From the NCBI RefSeq assembly GCF_014137865.1, contig NZ_JACGWU010000001.1:124001-188000 (forward strand): 64,000 nucleotides of DNA, in the 5' to 3' direction. This DNA comes from Alpinimonas psychrophila. Its GTDB lineage: Bacteria > Actinomycetota > Actinomycetes > Actinomycetales > Microbacteriaceae. Shown in pieces: positions 9,320 through 18,239 of this stretch (position 1 is the first letter of the stretch; each line of letters starts with the position of its first letter). Under the pieces are notes generated by a model. The model did not search any database and was not told the DNA's origin. It saw only the letters and a list, made by a program, of their open reading frames with translations. A program made the translations under genes and the position numbers.

Positions 9320-10201
9320 GTGATCATTCTTGGAGCAACTCCCATCGGCAATCTCGGCGATGTGTCGCGCCGTCTCGTGGAGATGCTCGACACGGTGACC
9401 ATCATCGCCAGCGAAGATACCCGCACGACGAAGAAGCTCCTCGCAGCGTTGGGCATCGAAAACCGCCCCCGCCTCATTGCGCTGCACGATCACAACGAGA
9501 GTTACAAATCGCTCGAAATTATCGAACTTGCCCGTGAGGCCGACGTTCTCGTGCTCAGCGATGCCGGCATGCCCACCGTGAGTGACCCTGGATTTCATCT
9601 CGTTGAAGCGGCGGCGGCCGCTGGTGTTCAGGTCACTGCACTCCCGGGCCCTAGCGCCGTCATCACGGCTCTCGCTGTGGCCGGGCTACCTACCGATCGC
9701 TTTACATTTGAGGGTTTCTTGCCGCGCAAGCCGGGAGAGCGCACGACGCTTTTCACCGAACTTGCCCGCGAAACCCGCACCATGGTCTTCTTCGAATCGC
9801 CGAACCGGATCGCCGATTCCTTGGCCGATGCCCGCGACGTCCTCGGAGCCGATCGCCGGGCCGTGGTGTGCCGCGAGCTCACCAAGATGTTTGAAGAGGT
9901 CAAGCGGGGAACGCTGGCTGAACTTGCTGATTGGGCGGCTGAGGGCGTTCGCGGTGAAATCGCTCTCGTTCTTGCGGGGGCCGAACCTGCGACCATGGGT
10001 CTTGAAGCAGGGCTTGCTCAGGTGCGCATTCTTATTGCCGACGGCGTGCGTCTCAAAGAAGCGACGACGCAGGTCGCCGAGGCTACGGGGTTAGGCAAAC
10101 GCGACCTCTACCAGGCGGCACTCGAGGGGCATTCCGCACACTCCGCACTCTCGGCACCCTCCAAAGGGAACGGACTGGGCGACCTCCCCCTACCGCGTTA
10201 G
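9320..10201 (+). CDS. rsmI: 16S rRNA (cytidine(1402)-2'-O)-methyltransferase
   Basis: 293 residues of the SAM-dependent tetrapyrrole-methylase fold. It 2'-O-methylates C1402 in the ribosomal P site. Recognisable blocks are TPIGNLGDVSRR (residues 6-17), SEDTRTTKKLL, LSDAGMPTVSDPG, ALPGPSAVITAL and FEGFLPRK. The ORF is open back to 9263, which would overlap pmt. The family begins just before IILGATPIGNL, so the GTG at 9320 is chosen; GGAGGA sits almost against it, which is tight spacing. The C-terminal tail after 285 is Ser/Ala-rich and variable. The gene is divergent from pmt. Confidence 0.93.
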   Translation: MIILGATPIGNLGDVSRRLVEMLDTVTIIASEDTRTTKKLLAALGIENRPRLIALHDHNESYKSLEIIELAREADVLVLSDAGMPTVSDPGFHLVEAAAAAGVQVTALPGPSAVITALAVAGLPTDRFTFEGFLPRKPGERTTLFTELARETRTMVFFESPNRIADSLADARDVLGADRRAVVCRELTKMFEEVKRGTLAELADWAAEGVRGEIALVLAGAEPATMGLEAGLAQVRILIADGVRLKEATTQVAEATGLGKRDLYQAALEGHSAHSALSAPSKGNGLGDLPLPR

Positions 10202-10269
10202 CGCGTGAGACCTGCTTGCTCGTAGAGCCTTTCTTGCGGATGGGGGAGCGGGGGGCTATCCGCTAGCCA

Positions 10270-11352
10270 TTAGCCTTCGGAATCCCGAGTGGAGCCCTTC
10301 GGCTTCCGTTTTTGCATGAGATTGCCGGTCAGCCGAGCGGCCCAGTCACCATTGGGGTCTGAGTCGATGAGCACCATGCGTCCCAGCAGGGTCATAGGAA
10401 CAGCCAGCAGCGCGCCCAGCGGTCCGAGGATCGCTGCCCAGACAATGACGGAAACGAACGTGAGCGTAAAACCGATCCCCACGTGCACGCCCACAAAGAT
10501 AGGTTGCACGAGCGTCTGAATCATGTTGGCCGCGGCGTAAAGAACAATGACGAGAATCGCGAGAGGCCAGCCGCCAATGAGAAGGGCGATGATGGCGGGC
10601 GGAATGACCCCAATGACAAACCCGATGTTCGGGATGTAATTAGTAATGAATGCGAGAACCGCCCACGTCAGAGGGCCGGGGATGCCGAGCGCCACCAAAA
10701 TGATTCCATCGAGAACGGCAATGAAGATGCCGAAAATCGTGTTCACGACCACGTAGCGGCGCACGCCCACGGCATACGCGTTGAACGAATCCGCGAGGCG
10801 CGGGCGACGTTCGGCAAGTTCGGCAATGAGCGCCGGAACGAAAGCTGCATCCGCCGCCATGAAAATGACGTAGGCCACCACCAAGATCAGCCCAACGGAC
10901 GAATCAAAGAAGGAGTTGGCGACGCTGAGGCCCACCGCCACGAGCTGATCGGTATTGAATCCTGAAATCAAGCTCTCCGTGCCGGTGGGGACGATGCCGG
11001 CCGATGTCATCCAGCCAATCAATTGATCGGAAACCGCCGTGAGACGATCGGCGTAATCCGGTAATTGCTGCGCGAACTGTGTCACGGCAAAAGCGAGGAG
11101 TGTCGCAAAAATTGCGAGGGCAACGTAGACGGCAAGAACGACAACAGCCGTGGCTAGCCACCGAGGCCAGCCCCACCTCTCGAGGCGATAACGAAGTGGA
11201 TGCGCCACAATCGTGAGCACCGCCGCCAGAACGAGAGGGCCAATAACATCGCGAGCGCTGTGGATGCCCCAAATTGCAATACTGGCCGCCGCCACGGTGA
11301 TGAGAATCCGCGCTGGCCTAGAAAAGTGGGCGTGCTCGTGGGTCGCGGTCAC
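10270..11352 (-). CDS. AI-2E family transporter (PerM/TqsA/YdiK-like membrane protein)
   Basis: 360 residues with about eight membrane helices arranged as in the family: an N-terminal helix pair (RILITVAAASIAIWGIH and IGPLVLAAVLTIVAHPL), a helical extracytoplasmic region (about 90-150) and a C-terminal hydrophobic bundle with the conserved FITNYIPNIGFVIGVIPPAIIALL. Members include the E. coli autoinducer-2 exporter TqsA and sodium/proton antiporter-like proteins, so the substrate is not known here. The GTG at 11352 has GAGGA upstream. It is divergent from metG, and the two genes appear to share overlapping -10 boxes. It converges on rsmI across a 68-base gap. Confidence 0.87.
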   Translation of the reverse strand: MTATHEHAHFSRPARILITVAAASIAIWGIHSARDVIGPLVLAAVLTIVAHPLRYRLERWGWPRWLATAVVVLAVYVALAIFATLLAFAVTQFAQQLPDYADRLTAVSDQLIGWMTSAGIVPTGTESLISGFNTDQLVAVGLSVANSFFDSSVGLILVVAYVIFMAADAAFVPALIAELAERRPRLADSFNAYAVGVRRYVVVNTIFGIFIAVLDGIILVALGIPGPLTWAVLAFITNYIPNIGFVIGVIPPAIIALLIGGWPLAILVIVLYAAANMIQTLVQPIFVGVHVGIGFTLTFVSVIVWAAILGPLGALLAVPMTLLGRMVLIDSDPNGDWAARLTGNLMQKRKPKGSTRDSEG

Positions 11353-11380
11353 GCGGTCCTCGCATCCTTGTTGCTCAAAT

Positions 11381-11388
11381 TAGAATAG
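11381..11388. promoter_or_regulatory. Overlapping divergent -10 boxes for metG (+) and the AI-2E transporter (-)
   Basis: On the plus strand TAGAAT (11381-11386) ends seven bases before the metG ATG, giving a leaderless or near-leaderless transcript. On the minus strand TATTCT (11388-11383) uses the same bases and would give the AI-2E transporter a short leader with its GAGGA site. Initiation in the two directions should therefore be mutually exclusive. The -35 elements are not clear. Confidence 0.4.
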
Positions 11389-11393
11389 AGACC

Positions 11394-12995
11394 ATGTCTT
11401 CCGGCAAAAGTTTCTATGTCACTACGCCCATCTTCTATGTTAATGACGTTCCCCACATTGGGCACGCCTATACCGAGGTGGCCGCAGATGTTCTTGCACG
11501 TTGGCACCGTCAGGCCGGAGACGACACGTGGTTGCTCACCGGGACCGATGAGCACGGCCAAAAAATTCTGCGCACGGCCACGGCAAATGGCTCAACACCT
11601 CAGGAGTGGGCCGATCGCTTGGTCGAGAATTCGTGGAAGCCGCTTCTGAAAACCATCGACATTTCTAATGATGATTTCATTCGGACCACGGATGCGCGCC
11701 ATGAAGAAAATGTCCAAAAGTTTTTGCAACACATCTATGACTCAGGCTTCATCTACACCGGTGAATACGAAGGTTCGTACTGTGTTGGCTGTGAGGAGTA
11801 CAAGCAGGCGAGCGATCTGGTCGCAGGCACCGGGGAGTATGTCGGCCAGCAGGTGTGTGCCATTCACTCCAAGCCGGTAGAGATGCTGCACGAGAAGAAC
11901 TACTTCTTCAGGATGAGCGATTTCACGCAAAAGCTTCTAGATCTCTATGAGGAGCGCCCCGACTTTATCCAGCCCGAGTCGGCGCGCAACGAGGTCATTC
12001 AGTTCGTCAAGCAGGGCCTTTCGGATCTGTCGATTTCTCGCTCCAGTTTCGACTGGGGAATCAAGCTTCCGTGGGATGACAGTCATGTTGTCTATGTGTG
12101 GTTCGACGCGCTACTCAACTACATCACCGCTTCCGGTTACGGTTATGACGCCGAGATGTTGGCTCGCCGTTGGCCGGCCACTCATATCGTGGGCAAGGAC
12201 ATTCTTCGCTTCCATGCTGCTATCTGGCCCGCCATGCTTTTGGCTGCCGGCCTCGAGGTGCCTCACCAGGTCTTCGGTCACGGCTGGTTACTCGTCGGCG
12301 GTGAGAAGATGTCGAAGTCCAAACTGACGGGCATTGCTCCGAACCAGATCACCGACACCTTTGGGTCGGATGCGTTTCGGTACTACTTCATGAGCGCCAT
12401 CAGCTTCGGCCAAGATGGCTCATTCAGCTGGGAAGATCTGTCAGCCCGCTACCAAGCCGAGCTTGCCAACGGTTTCGGCAACCTAGCATCGCGCACGATT
12501 GCTATGGTTGGCCGCTACTTCGATGGTGTCGTGCCGGCGCCGGGGGAGTACACGGATGCCGACAAGGCCATCCACGACATTGTGGCCGCCGCTGTGGTGA
12601 CGGCCGATGACGCCATCGAGCGCCTAGCCATGCACGAGGCTATCGCCTCCATCTGGAGAATCGTCGAGGCGCTCAACGGGTACATCACCGAAATGGAACC
12701 GTGGGTTTTGGCCAAGGACGCGGCTCACCGCGATCGCTTAGCCACCGTCTTATACACGGCACTCGAGGGCCTGCGGGCGCTCGCCGTGTTGCTCTCCCCT
12801 GTGATTCCTCGCTCAACTCATAAGTTGTGGGTCGCTCTCGGAGCCGAAGCTTCGTTGGGTGAGCTTACTGCTCAGCCGGTGCGCTCTTCTGGCGTCTGGG
12901 GTCAGCTGGTCGCAGGTGCTCAGACTGCTTCCCTGGAGCCACTGTTCCCGCGCATCGAAGCCGCACTTGAAGACGCCGTCGAAACCGCGAAATAG
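11394..12995 (+). CDS. metG: Methionyl-tRNA synthetase
   Basis: 533 residues, class I synthetase charging tRNA-Met. The HIGH-type signature is PHIGHAYTEV (residues 20-29) and the KMSKS signature is GEKMSKSKLTG (about 303). A single zinc knuckle appears as CVGCEEY with a later CAIH. The anticodon-binding helical domain occupies about 370-510. There is no C-terminal tRNA-binding (EMAP) extension, which fits the short bacterial form. It starts seven bases after a TAGAAT box without a convincing ribosome site. It heads the metG-tatD-rsmA-ispE cluster. Confidence 0.97.
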   Translation: MSSGKSFYVTTPIFYVNDVPHIGHAYTEVAADVLARWHRQAGDDTWLLTGTDEHGQKILRTATANGSTPQEWADRLVENSWKPLLKTIDISNDDFIRTTDARHEENVQKFLQHIYDSGFIYTGEYEGSYCVGCEEYKQASDLVAGTGEYVGQQVCAIHSKPVEMLHEKNYFFRMSDFTQKLLDLYEERPDFIQPESARNEVIQFVKQGLSDLSISRSSFDWGIKLPWDDSHVVYVWFDALLNYITASGYGYDAEMLARRWPATHIVGKDILRFHAAIWPAMLLAAGLEVPHQVFGHGWLLVGGEKMSKSKLTGIAPNQITDTFGSDAFRYYFMSAISFGQDGSFSWEDLSARYQAELANGFGNLASRTIAMVGRYFDGVVPAPGEYTDADKAIHDIVAAAVVTADDAIERLAMHEAIASIWRIVEALNGYITEMEPWVLAKDAAHRDRLATVLYTALEGLRALAVLLSPVIPRSTHKLWVALGAEASLGELTAQPVRSSGVWGQLVAGAQTASLEPLFPRIEAALEDAVETAK

Positions 12996-13010
12996 GCTCA
13001 CTGTTTTCAT

Positions 13011-13922
13011 ATGACTGAATCGGCATATATCCGCAAGCGTGAGAAGGTCGCGGAGCACGGACAAACCCGTGACCTCACATACCCGCCGCTTCCGGAGGCA
13101 TTACCGGTGGGAACCTACGACAACCACACGCACCTCGAGATTGCCGATGGAGAAAACCCCATCGACTTTCACGAGCATCTGGAGCGCGCCGCGACAGTGG
13201 GCATCATGGGCGTTGTTCAAGTAGGCGGCGACGTTGAGACTTCCCGCTGGTCCGCCGAGGTTGCATCCACGGAGCCACGAATGATTGCGGCTGTCGCGAT
13301 TCACCCCAATGAGGCACCGCGTTATGAGGCTGCTGGAAAGCTGGACGAGGCTCTCGCCGTCATTGACGAACTTGCGGCCTGGCCCCGAACGCGCGCCGTG
13401 GGGGAGACTGGCCTCGACTTTTTTCGCACAGGGGTCGACGGTCAGCCGGCACAGTTCCGTTCGTTCGAGGCCCATATTGGCATTGCCAAGAAGCATGACA
13501 TCGCGATGCAAATTCATGACCGGGATGCTCACGAGGCCGTCATCGAGGCCCTTCTCCGTGTTGGCGCCCCCGCTAAGACCGTCTTCCACTGTTTCTCCGG
13601 CGACGCTGCCATGGCCCGCATCGCCGCCGATAACGGCTGGTATCTCTCGTTCTCTGGAACGGTCACGTTCAAGAAGAACCACGACCTGCGCGAGGCGTTG
13701 AGCATCATCCCCCGCGAGTTGATTCTGGTGGAAACGGATGCCCCGTTCCTCACCCCACAGCCCTTCCGCGGCCGCCCCAACGCTCCGTACCTCACTCCGC
13801 ACACCGTGCGTGCGATGGCCACACACCTCGCGACAGACCTCGGTGATTTTTGCGCGCAGCTGGCGATCAATACCGAGCGTGTTTACGGTTCCTGGCAGGA
13901 AGGTCTGACCGTTGGTGCCTGA
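13011..13922 (+). CDS. tatD: TatD family metal-dependent hydrolase (DNase)
   Basis: 303 residues, TIM-barrel amidohydrolase-like nuclease (3'-5' exo/AP activity in characterised members). Metal-binding and active-site blocks appear in order: YDNHTHLEIAD (about 37-47), AVGETGLDFFR (glutamate ligand), IHDRDAH, VFHCFSGDAAMA and VETDAPFLTPQPFRGRPN. The N-terminus is about 30 residues longer than E. coli TatD, as is common in actinobacteria. It is 15 bases after metG and its end overlaps the rsmA start by 11 bases, so translation is coupled. Confidence 0.93.
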   Translation: MTESAYIRKREKVAEHGQTRDLTYPPLPEALPVGTYDNHTHLEIADGENPIDFHEHLERAATVGIMGVVQVGGDVETSRWSAEVASTEPRMIAAVAIHPNEAPRYEAAGKLDEALAVIDELAAWPRTRAVGETGLDFFRTGVDGQPAQFRSFEAHIGIAKKHDIAMQIHDRDAHEAVIEALLRVGAPAKTVFHCFSGDAAMARIAADNGWYLSFSGTVTFKKNHDLREALSIIPRELILVETDAPFLTPQPFRGRPNAPYLTPHTVRAMATHLATDLGDFCAQLAINTERVYGSWQEGLTVGA

Positions 13923-14760
13923 ATCAGCCGTGACGTTGCTCGGGGCAACCGAGGTTCGCAGGCTCGCCGAACTGCTTGACGTCACTCCCACCAAGAAGCT
14001 CGGCCAAAACTTCGTCATCGACGCCAACACTGTGCGCAAAATCGTGAAGGTAGCCAAGGTCGAGGCCGGCGATACCGTGGTCGAGATTGGCCCGGGGCTG
14101 GGTTCGCTCACCCTTGGCCTACTCGAAGCCGGTGCCGCTGTCGTAGCCGTTGAGATTGATGGTCGACTCGCGACTCAGCTACCGCTCACGATTTCGGAAC
14201 ACGCTCCCGGTACGTCGCTGACCGTCATTCATGAGGACGCCATGAAAGTGATGGCGCTGCCGGATGCGCCCACTCGGTTGGTCGCGAACCTTCCGTACAA
14301 TATTTCTGTTCCGGTCTTGCTTCATTTCATGGAACATTTTGCGAGCATCCGGTCGGGCGTTGTTATGGTGCAAGCCGAAGTGGGACACCGTCTCGCGGCT
14401 GCTCCTGGGTCGAAGGTCTACGGGGGTCCTAGCGTGAAGGCGGCCTGGTATGGCACGTGGCGTATCGCGGGCACTGTCAGCCGCCAAGTCTTTTGGCCCG
14501 TGCCCAACGTGGATTCTGTTCTGGTCGGTTTTGAACGTTTCGAAACCGAACCCGGGGATGAAGCGCTGCGTCGTCGCACCTTTGAGTTGGTGGATGCTGC
14601 CTTCGGCCAGCGCCGCAAGATGCTGCGCCAGGCGCTGTCGACCCTGTGCGGAACGAGTGCGGATGCCGTGGCACTTCTCGAGTCTGCCGGCATCGATCCC
14701 ACCCTCCGAGGGGAGCAGTTGACGGTTGCCGACTTCGTGTCGTTGGCCCGCCGACGCTAA
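13912..14760 (+). CDS. rsmA: 16S rRNA (adenine(1518)-N6/adenine(1519)-N6)-dimethyltransferase
   Basis: 282 residues. KsgA dimethylates two adjacent adenosines in helix 45 of 16S rRNA as a late 30S assembly check. Motif X/I is KKLGQNFVIDANTVRKIV followed by VVEIGPGLGSLT, the acidic SAM-ribose strand is AVEIDGRLA, and the catalytic motif IV is NLPYNISVPVLLHF. The reading frame opens with TTG at 13912, immediately followed by GTG at 13915; AGGAAGG lies 9-12 bases upstream inside tatD, so either may be used. Loss of KsgA confers kasugamycin resistance in bacteria generally. Confidence 0.96.
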   Translation: MVPESAVTLLGATEVRRLAELLDVTPTKKLGQNFVIDANTVRKIVKVAKVEAGDTVVEIGPGLGSLTLGLLEAGAAVVAVEIDGRLATQLPLTISEHAPGTSLTVIHEDAMKVMALPDAPTRLVANLPYNISVPVLLHFMEHFASIRSGVVMVQAEVGHRLAAAPGSKVYGGPSVKAAWYGTWRIAGTVSRQVFWPVPNVDSVLVGFERFETEPGDEALRRRTFELVDAAFGQRRKMLRQALSTLCGTSADAVALLESAGIDPTLRGEQLTVADFVSLARRR

Positions 14761-14769
14761 GTTGGAAGT

Positions 14770-15705
14770 ATGACGGAGACACATTCATTGGACGTGGTTC
14801 ACGCCAGGGCTCCCGGCAAGATTAACGTCTCGCTGAAGGTCGGCGCTGTCATGGAAGACGGCTATCACGACGTTGCGACCGCCTACCAAGCCGTCTCGCT
14901 TTATGAAGATGTGCGTGCCTGGCACGCGGATGATTTTTCTGTTTCTTTCACCGGCCCCATTGATTCCAAGGGCGTTCCGGTCGATGCGACAAACTTGGCC
15001 ATTAAGGCGGCTCGACTCCTTGCGCGCAAAACAAAATATCGGGGCGGAGTGCGACTCGAGATTGAGAAGCACGTTCCCGTCGCAGGGGGAATGGGCGGTG
15101 GATCCGCTGATGCGGCGGCAACGCTCGTGGCCTGTGACGCCCTCTGGGGAACAAACCTAAGTCGAGACGACATGCTCGCACTATGCGCCCAACTCGGCTC
15201 AGATGTTCCCTTCTCGTACCTCGGCGGAACGGCCATCGGTACCGGTCGAGGTGATCGGTTGAGTCCGGCGCTCGCCAAAGGCCACTTTCATTGGGTACTG
15301 GCCATTGCCGACTTTGGTTTGAGCACCCCGACGGTCTATTCCGAGTTGGACGCCCATCGCGAACGCAACGTTCACGACATCGCGCCGTCCCCGGTCTCCC
15401 CTCAGGTCGATCCTTTGGTGTTGCACGCTTTGCGTGCCGGAGACCCGCACATGCTGGCGGACGCGCTTTCCAATGACTTGCAGGCACCCGCACTGCACCT
15501 TGAACCATCACTCAAGCTTGTGCTTGAACTGGGCGAGAAAAACGGCGCTCTTGCCGGAATTGTTTCGGGCTCGGGGCCCACCATTGCCTTCCTTATGGCA
15601 GATAACGAAGCGGCGATCGATTTGCAGGTGACCCTCAGCGCTGCGCAGCATCACGCACTGCGCGTCACGGGTCCCGTGCATGGCGCCCGGATTGTGAACG
15701 ACTAA
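14770..15705 (+). CDS. ispE: 4-diphosphocytidyl-2-C-methyl-D-erythritol kinase
   Basis: 311 residues, GHMP kinase of the MEP (non-mevalonate) isoprenoid pathway. The N-terminal [14 protein letters not shown] and the ATP-binding glycine loop [17 protein letters not shown] (about 98-114) are diagnostic, and [13 protein letters not shown] is motif 3 near the C-terminus. It works with IspH, also in this window at 61.4 kb, to make IPP/DMAPP, and UppS (53.8 kb) uses those products. GGAAG precedes the ATG by five bases. The TAA stop is directly followed by the ATG of the ABC-F gene. Confidence 0.96.
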   Translation: MTETHSLDVVHARAPGKINVSLKVGAVMEDGYHDVATAYQAVSLYEDVRAWHADDFSVSFTGPIDSKGVPVDATNLAIKAARLLARKTKYRGGVRLEIEKHVPVAGGMGGGSADAAATLVACDALWGTNLSRDDMLALCAQLGSDVPFSYLGGTAIGTGRGDRLSPALAKGHFHWVLAIADFGLSTPTVYSELDAHRERNVHDIAPSPVSPQVDPLVLHALRAGDPHMLADALSNDLQAPALHLEPSLKLVLELGEKNGALAGIVSGSGPTIAFLMADNEAAIDLQVTLSAAQHHALRVTGPVHGARIVND

Positions 15706-17550
15706 ATGGCTCATCTCCTCGGCGGAGAATCCCTGCATCTCGAATACCCCACCCGCGTCATCTTTGACGGCGTGACCGTGGGAATCAACGATGGCGACCG
15801 TATTGGTGTCGTCGGTCGTAACGGTGACGGAAAATCCACACTCCTCTCTCTTCTCGCGGGTCGCATCGAACCCGACTCCGGCCGTGTTACGCGCAGTGGT
15901 GGTTTGACTCTCGGCATGCTCGACCAGTCCGATGAGATTGACCCCACTCTTACCGTCGGCTACACGATTATTGGCGGCATCGAAGAGCACATTTGGGCCG
16001 GTGACGCCAACGTGCGTGACGTGCTCGCCGGGCTCGTCTCTGATATTCCTTGGGATGCCCTCGTGGGCGATCTCTCCGGTGGCCAGCGTCGCCGGGTGGC
16101 CTTGGCCGCGTTGCTGACCGGTGATTACGATGTCATATTTCTGGATGAGCCCACCAACCACCTCGACGTGGAGGGTATCTCCTGGCTGGCTGGTCACTTG
16201 CGCAAGCGTTGGCCGAACGGCCGCGGTGGCCTCGTGGTGGTCACCCACGATCGGTGGTTCCTCGATGAGGTTTCCACACAGACCTGGGAAGTCCACGATC
16301 GCATTCTCGAACCCTTTGAAGGCGGCTATGCGGCGTACATTCTGCAGCGCGTGGAGCGTGACCGCATGTCGGCAGCGAGCGAAAACAAGCGCCAGAACCT
16401 CATGCGCAAGGAGCTCGCGTGGCTTCGTCGCGGAGCACCCGCCCGGAGTACCAAGCCCAAGTTCCGCATCGAAGCAGCCAACCAACTGATCGAAGACGAG
16501 CCGCCCATCCGGGACAGTGTGACGCTGTCATCCATGGCCATGCAGCGGCTCGGAAAAGATGTCGTAGACCTCGAGAACGTCTCCGTCAGCTATGGCGAAA
16601 ACGACGTCTTGCGCGATATCACCTGGCGCATCGCGCCGGGCGAGCGCACCGGCATTTTGGGTATCAACGGAGCGGGTAAGAGCACGTTGCTCGGCCTCGT
16701 CTCGGGCCATGTCAAGGCCACGAGTGGGCGCATTAAGCGTGGCACGACCGTGAAAATTGCCACCCTGACGCAGCAGCTCGATGAACTGAAAGACGTGCAG
16801 AACGATCGCGTCAGCACTGTCATCGCGGGCAAGAAGACGACCTATGTCACGGCGGGAAAGGAGATGACGCCGGGCCAGCTTTTGGAGCGCATGGGCTTCG
16901 CCAGCGCTCAGCTGTCGACCCCCGTCAAGGACTTGAGCGGTGGCCAGAAGCGTCGACTGCAACTGCTCTTGATCCTGCTCGATGAGCCCAACGTGCTCAT
17001 CCTCGACGAGCCCACCAACGACCTCGACACCGACATGTTGGTCGCCATGGAGGACCTTCTCGACACGTGGCCCGGAACGTTGCTGGTCATCTCGCACGAC
17101 CGGTACCTCCTGGAGCGCGTCACCGACAACCAATTCGCGGTCATGGATGGGCACGTTCGCCACCTTCCGCGTGGCGTGGATGAGTACCTGGAGCTACGCA
17201 CCAAGCAGATGGCGGCACCCAAAACGGGAACGGCTACCGGAGCGCCCACCTCGCACGGCTCTGCTGGTTTCGAGTCTGCGGGTCCTTCGGGCTCCGCTGC
17301 TCCCGCCGCGCGCGTTTCGTCGCTGACCGGTGCCGACCTGCGTAACGCCGAGAAGGAGTTCTCCTCAATCGAGCGCAAGATTGCCAAGCAACAGGGTGAC
17401 GTCAAGGCGATTCACGCCAAGATGGCGAGCCACGATCCCAACGACTATGTGGGCCTTGGTGCGCTGTCAGATGACATCGGCAAGGCCGAGACGACCATCG
17501 CCGACCTCGAACTGCGGTGGCTTGAACTCTCGGAGCTTCTCGCGAAATAG
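15706..17550 (+). CDS. ABC-F family ATPase (translation factor type)
   Basis: 614 residues with two ABC ATPase domains in one chain and no membrane helices. Domain 1 has Walker A GRNGDGKSTL, signature LSGGQRRRVAL and Walker B FLDEPTNHLD. Domain 2 has GINGAGKSTL, LSGGQKRRLQLLL and LILDEPTNDLD. A charged linker (about 205-260) lies between them as in ABC-F ribosome-binding proteins. The C-terminal 90 residues are an Ala/Ser/Gly linker followed by a helical coiled-coil tail (Uup-like). Members act on the ribosomal E-site, in translation rescue or antibiotic protection; the exact subgroup cannot be set by eye. It begins at the base after the ispE stop, the last gene of that operon. Confidence 0.92.
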   Translation: MAHLLGGESLHLEYPTRVIFDGVTVGINDGDRIGVVGRNGDGKSTLLSLLAGRIEPDSGRVTRSGGLTLGMLDQSDEIDPTLTVGYTIIGGIEEHIWAGDANVRDVLAGLVSDIPWDALVGDLSGGQRRRVALAALLTGDYDVIFLDEPTNHLDVEGISWLAGHLRKRWPNGRGGLVVVTHDRWFLDEVSTQTWEVHDRILEPFEGGYAAYILQRVERDRMSAASENKRQNLMRKELAWLRRGAPARSTKPKFRIEAANQLIEDEPPIRDSVTLSSMAMQRLGKDVVDLENVSVSYGENDVLRDITWRIAPGERTGILGINGAGKSTLLGLVSGHVKATSGRIKRGTTVKIATLTQQLDELKDVQNDRVSTVIAGKKTTYVTAGKEMTPGQLLERMGFASAQLSTPVKDLSGGQKRRLQLLLILLDEPNVLILDEPTNDLDTDMLVAMEDLLDTWPGTLLVISHDRYLLERVTDNQFAVMDGHVRHLPRGVDEYLELRTKQMAAPKTGTATGAPTSHGSAGFESAGPSGSAAPAARVSSLTGADLRNAEKEFSSIERKIAKQQGDVKAIHAKMASHDPNDYVGLGALSDDIGKAETTIADLELRWLELSELLAK

Positions 17551-17567
17551 AGCACTTTAACGGCAGG

Positions 17568-18104
17568 CTAGGACAGGCGCGCGTCGCGCTGATCGACCTG
17601 GATGCTGAGGCGCCGCAGGGACTCCGTGAGGCGTGCCTGCTCGGAACGCGACAACGACGAGAGCAGCAGAGCTTCGGCATCGACAAGGCGGGTGATGGCG
17701 GCATCCACTCGCGTGAGGCCAGCAGCGGTCATCTTGACCAGGACTCCGCGTCCATCATTGGGGTCCATGCGGCGCTCGACCAGACCGCGCCCCACGAGGC
17801 GGTCGATACGGTTTGTCATGGTGCCACTGGAAACGAGGGTCTGGGTTAGCAAGCCCTTGGGGCTGAGCTGATAGGGGTCGCCCTCGCGCCGCAAGGCGGC
17901 GAGCACATCGAACTCCCACGAGTCCAGCTCGGAACGGGTGAACGCCGTGCGGCGGGCCCGGTCCAGCATCTTTGCCAAGCGGCCGACCCGGGAAAGAATC
18001 TGCAGGGGAGCGAAGTCGAGATCCGGGCGCTCACGACGCCACGATTCCACAATTCGGTCGACTTCATCGTTCTCGGGTGTCATGCCCTCATTATCCCGCG
18101 TCAT
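17568..18104 (-). CDS. MarR family transcriptional regulator
   Basis: 178 residues (171 if it starts at the ATG at 18083, which has GAGGG just upstream). The winged-helix MarR domain spans about 40-150: an N-terminal dimerisation helix, LDSWEFDVLAALRREGDPYQLSPKGLLTQTLVSSGTMTNRID as helix-turn-helix and recognition helix, and the wing GLVERRMDPNDGRGVLVKMTAAG with the conserved DxRG-type turn. Such proteins usually repress a nearby transporter or stress operon and respond to phenolic ligands or oxidation; no adjacent target is obvious. It converges on the ABC-F gene across 17 bases. Confidence 0.88.
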   Translation of the reverse strand: MTRDNEGMTPENDEVDRIVESWRRERPDLDFAPLQILSRVGRLAKMLDRARRTAFTRSELDSWEFDVLAALRREGDPYQLSPKGLLTQTLVSSGTMTNRIDRLVGRGLVERRMDPNDGRGVLVKMTAAGLTRVDAAITRLVDAEALLLSSLSRSEQARLTESLRRLSIQVDQRDARLS

Positions 18105-18151
18105 TTTCTGGCAGACTGTACATACTGAGATTGAACGACTGATTTCATAAT

Positions 18152-18222
18152 TCCGCCATGGTGTAATGGCAGCACGGCAGCCTTTGGAGCTGCCTGTCTA
18201 GGTTCGAATCCTGGTGGCGGAG
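18152..18222 (+). tRNA. tRNA-Gln (anticodon TTG)
   Basis: A 71-base cloverleaf. The acceptor stem TCCGCCA pairs with TGGCGGA (18215-18221). The anticodon stem GCAGC/GCTGC closes the loop CTTTGGA, which gives anticodon TTG reading CAA. The T-arm contains GGTTCGAATCC. The 3' CCA is not encoded. It sits just upstream of glmU, a common arrangement in this group. Confidence 0.95.
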
Positions 18223-18239
18223 CGGATGAAGGGAATCCC

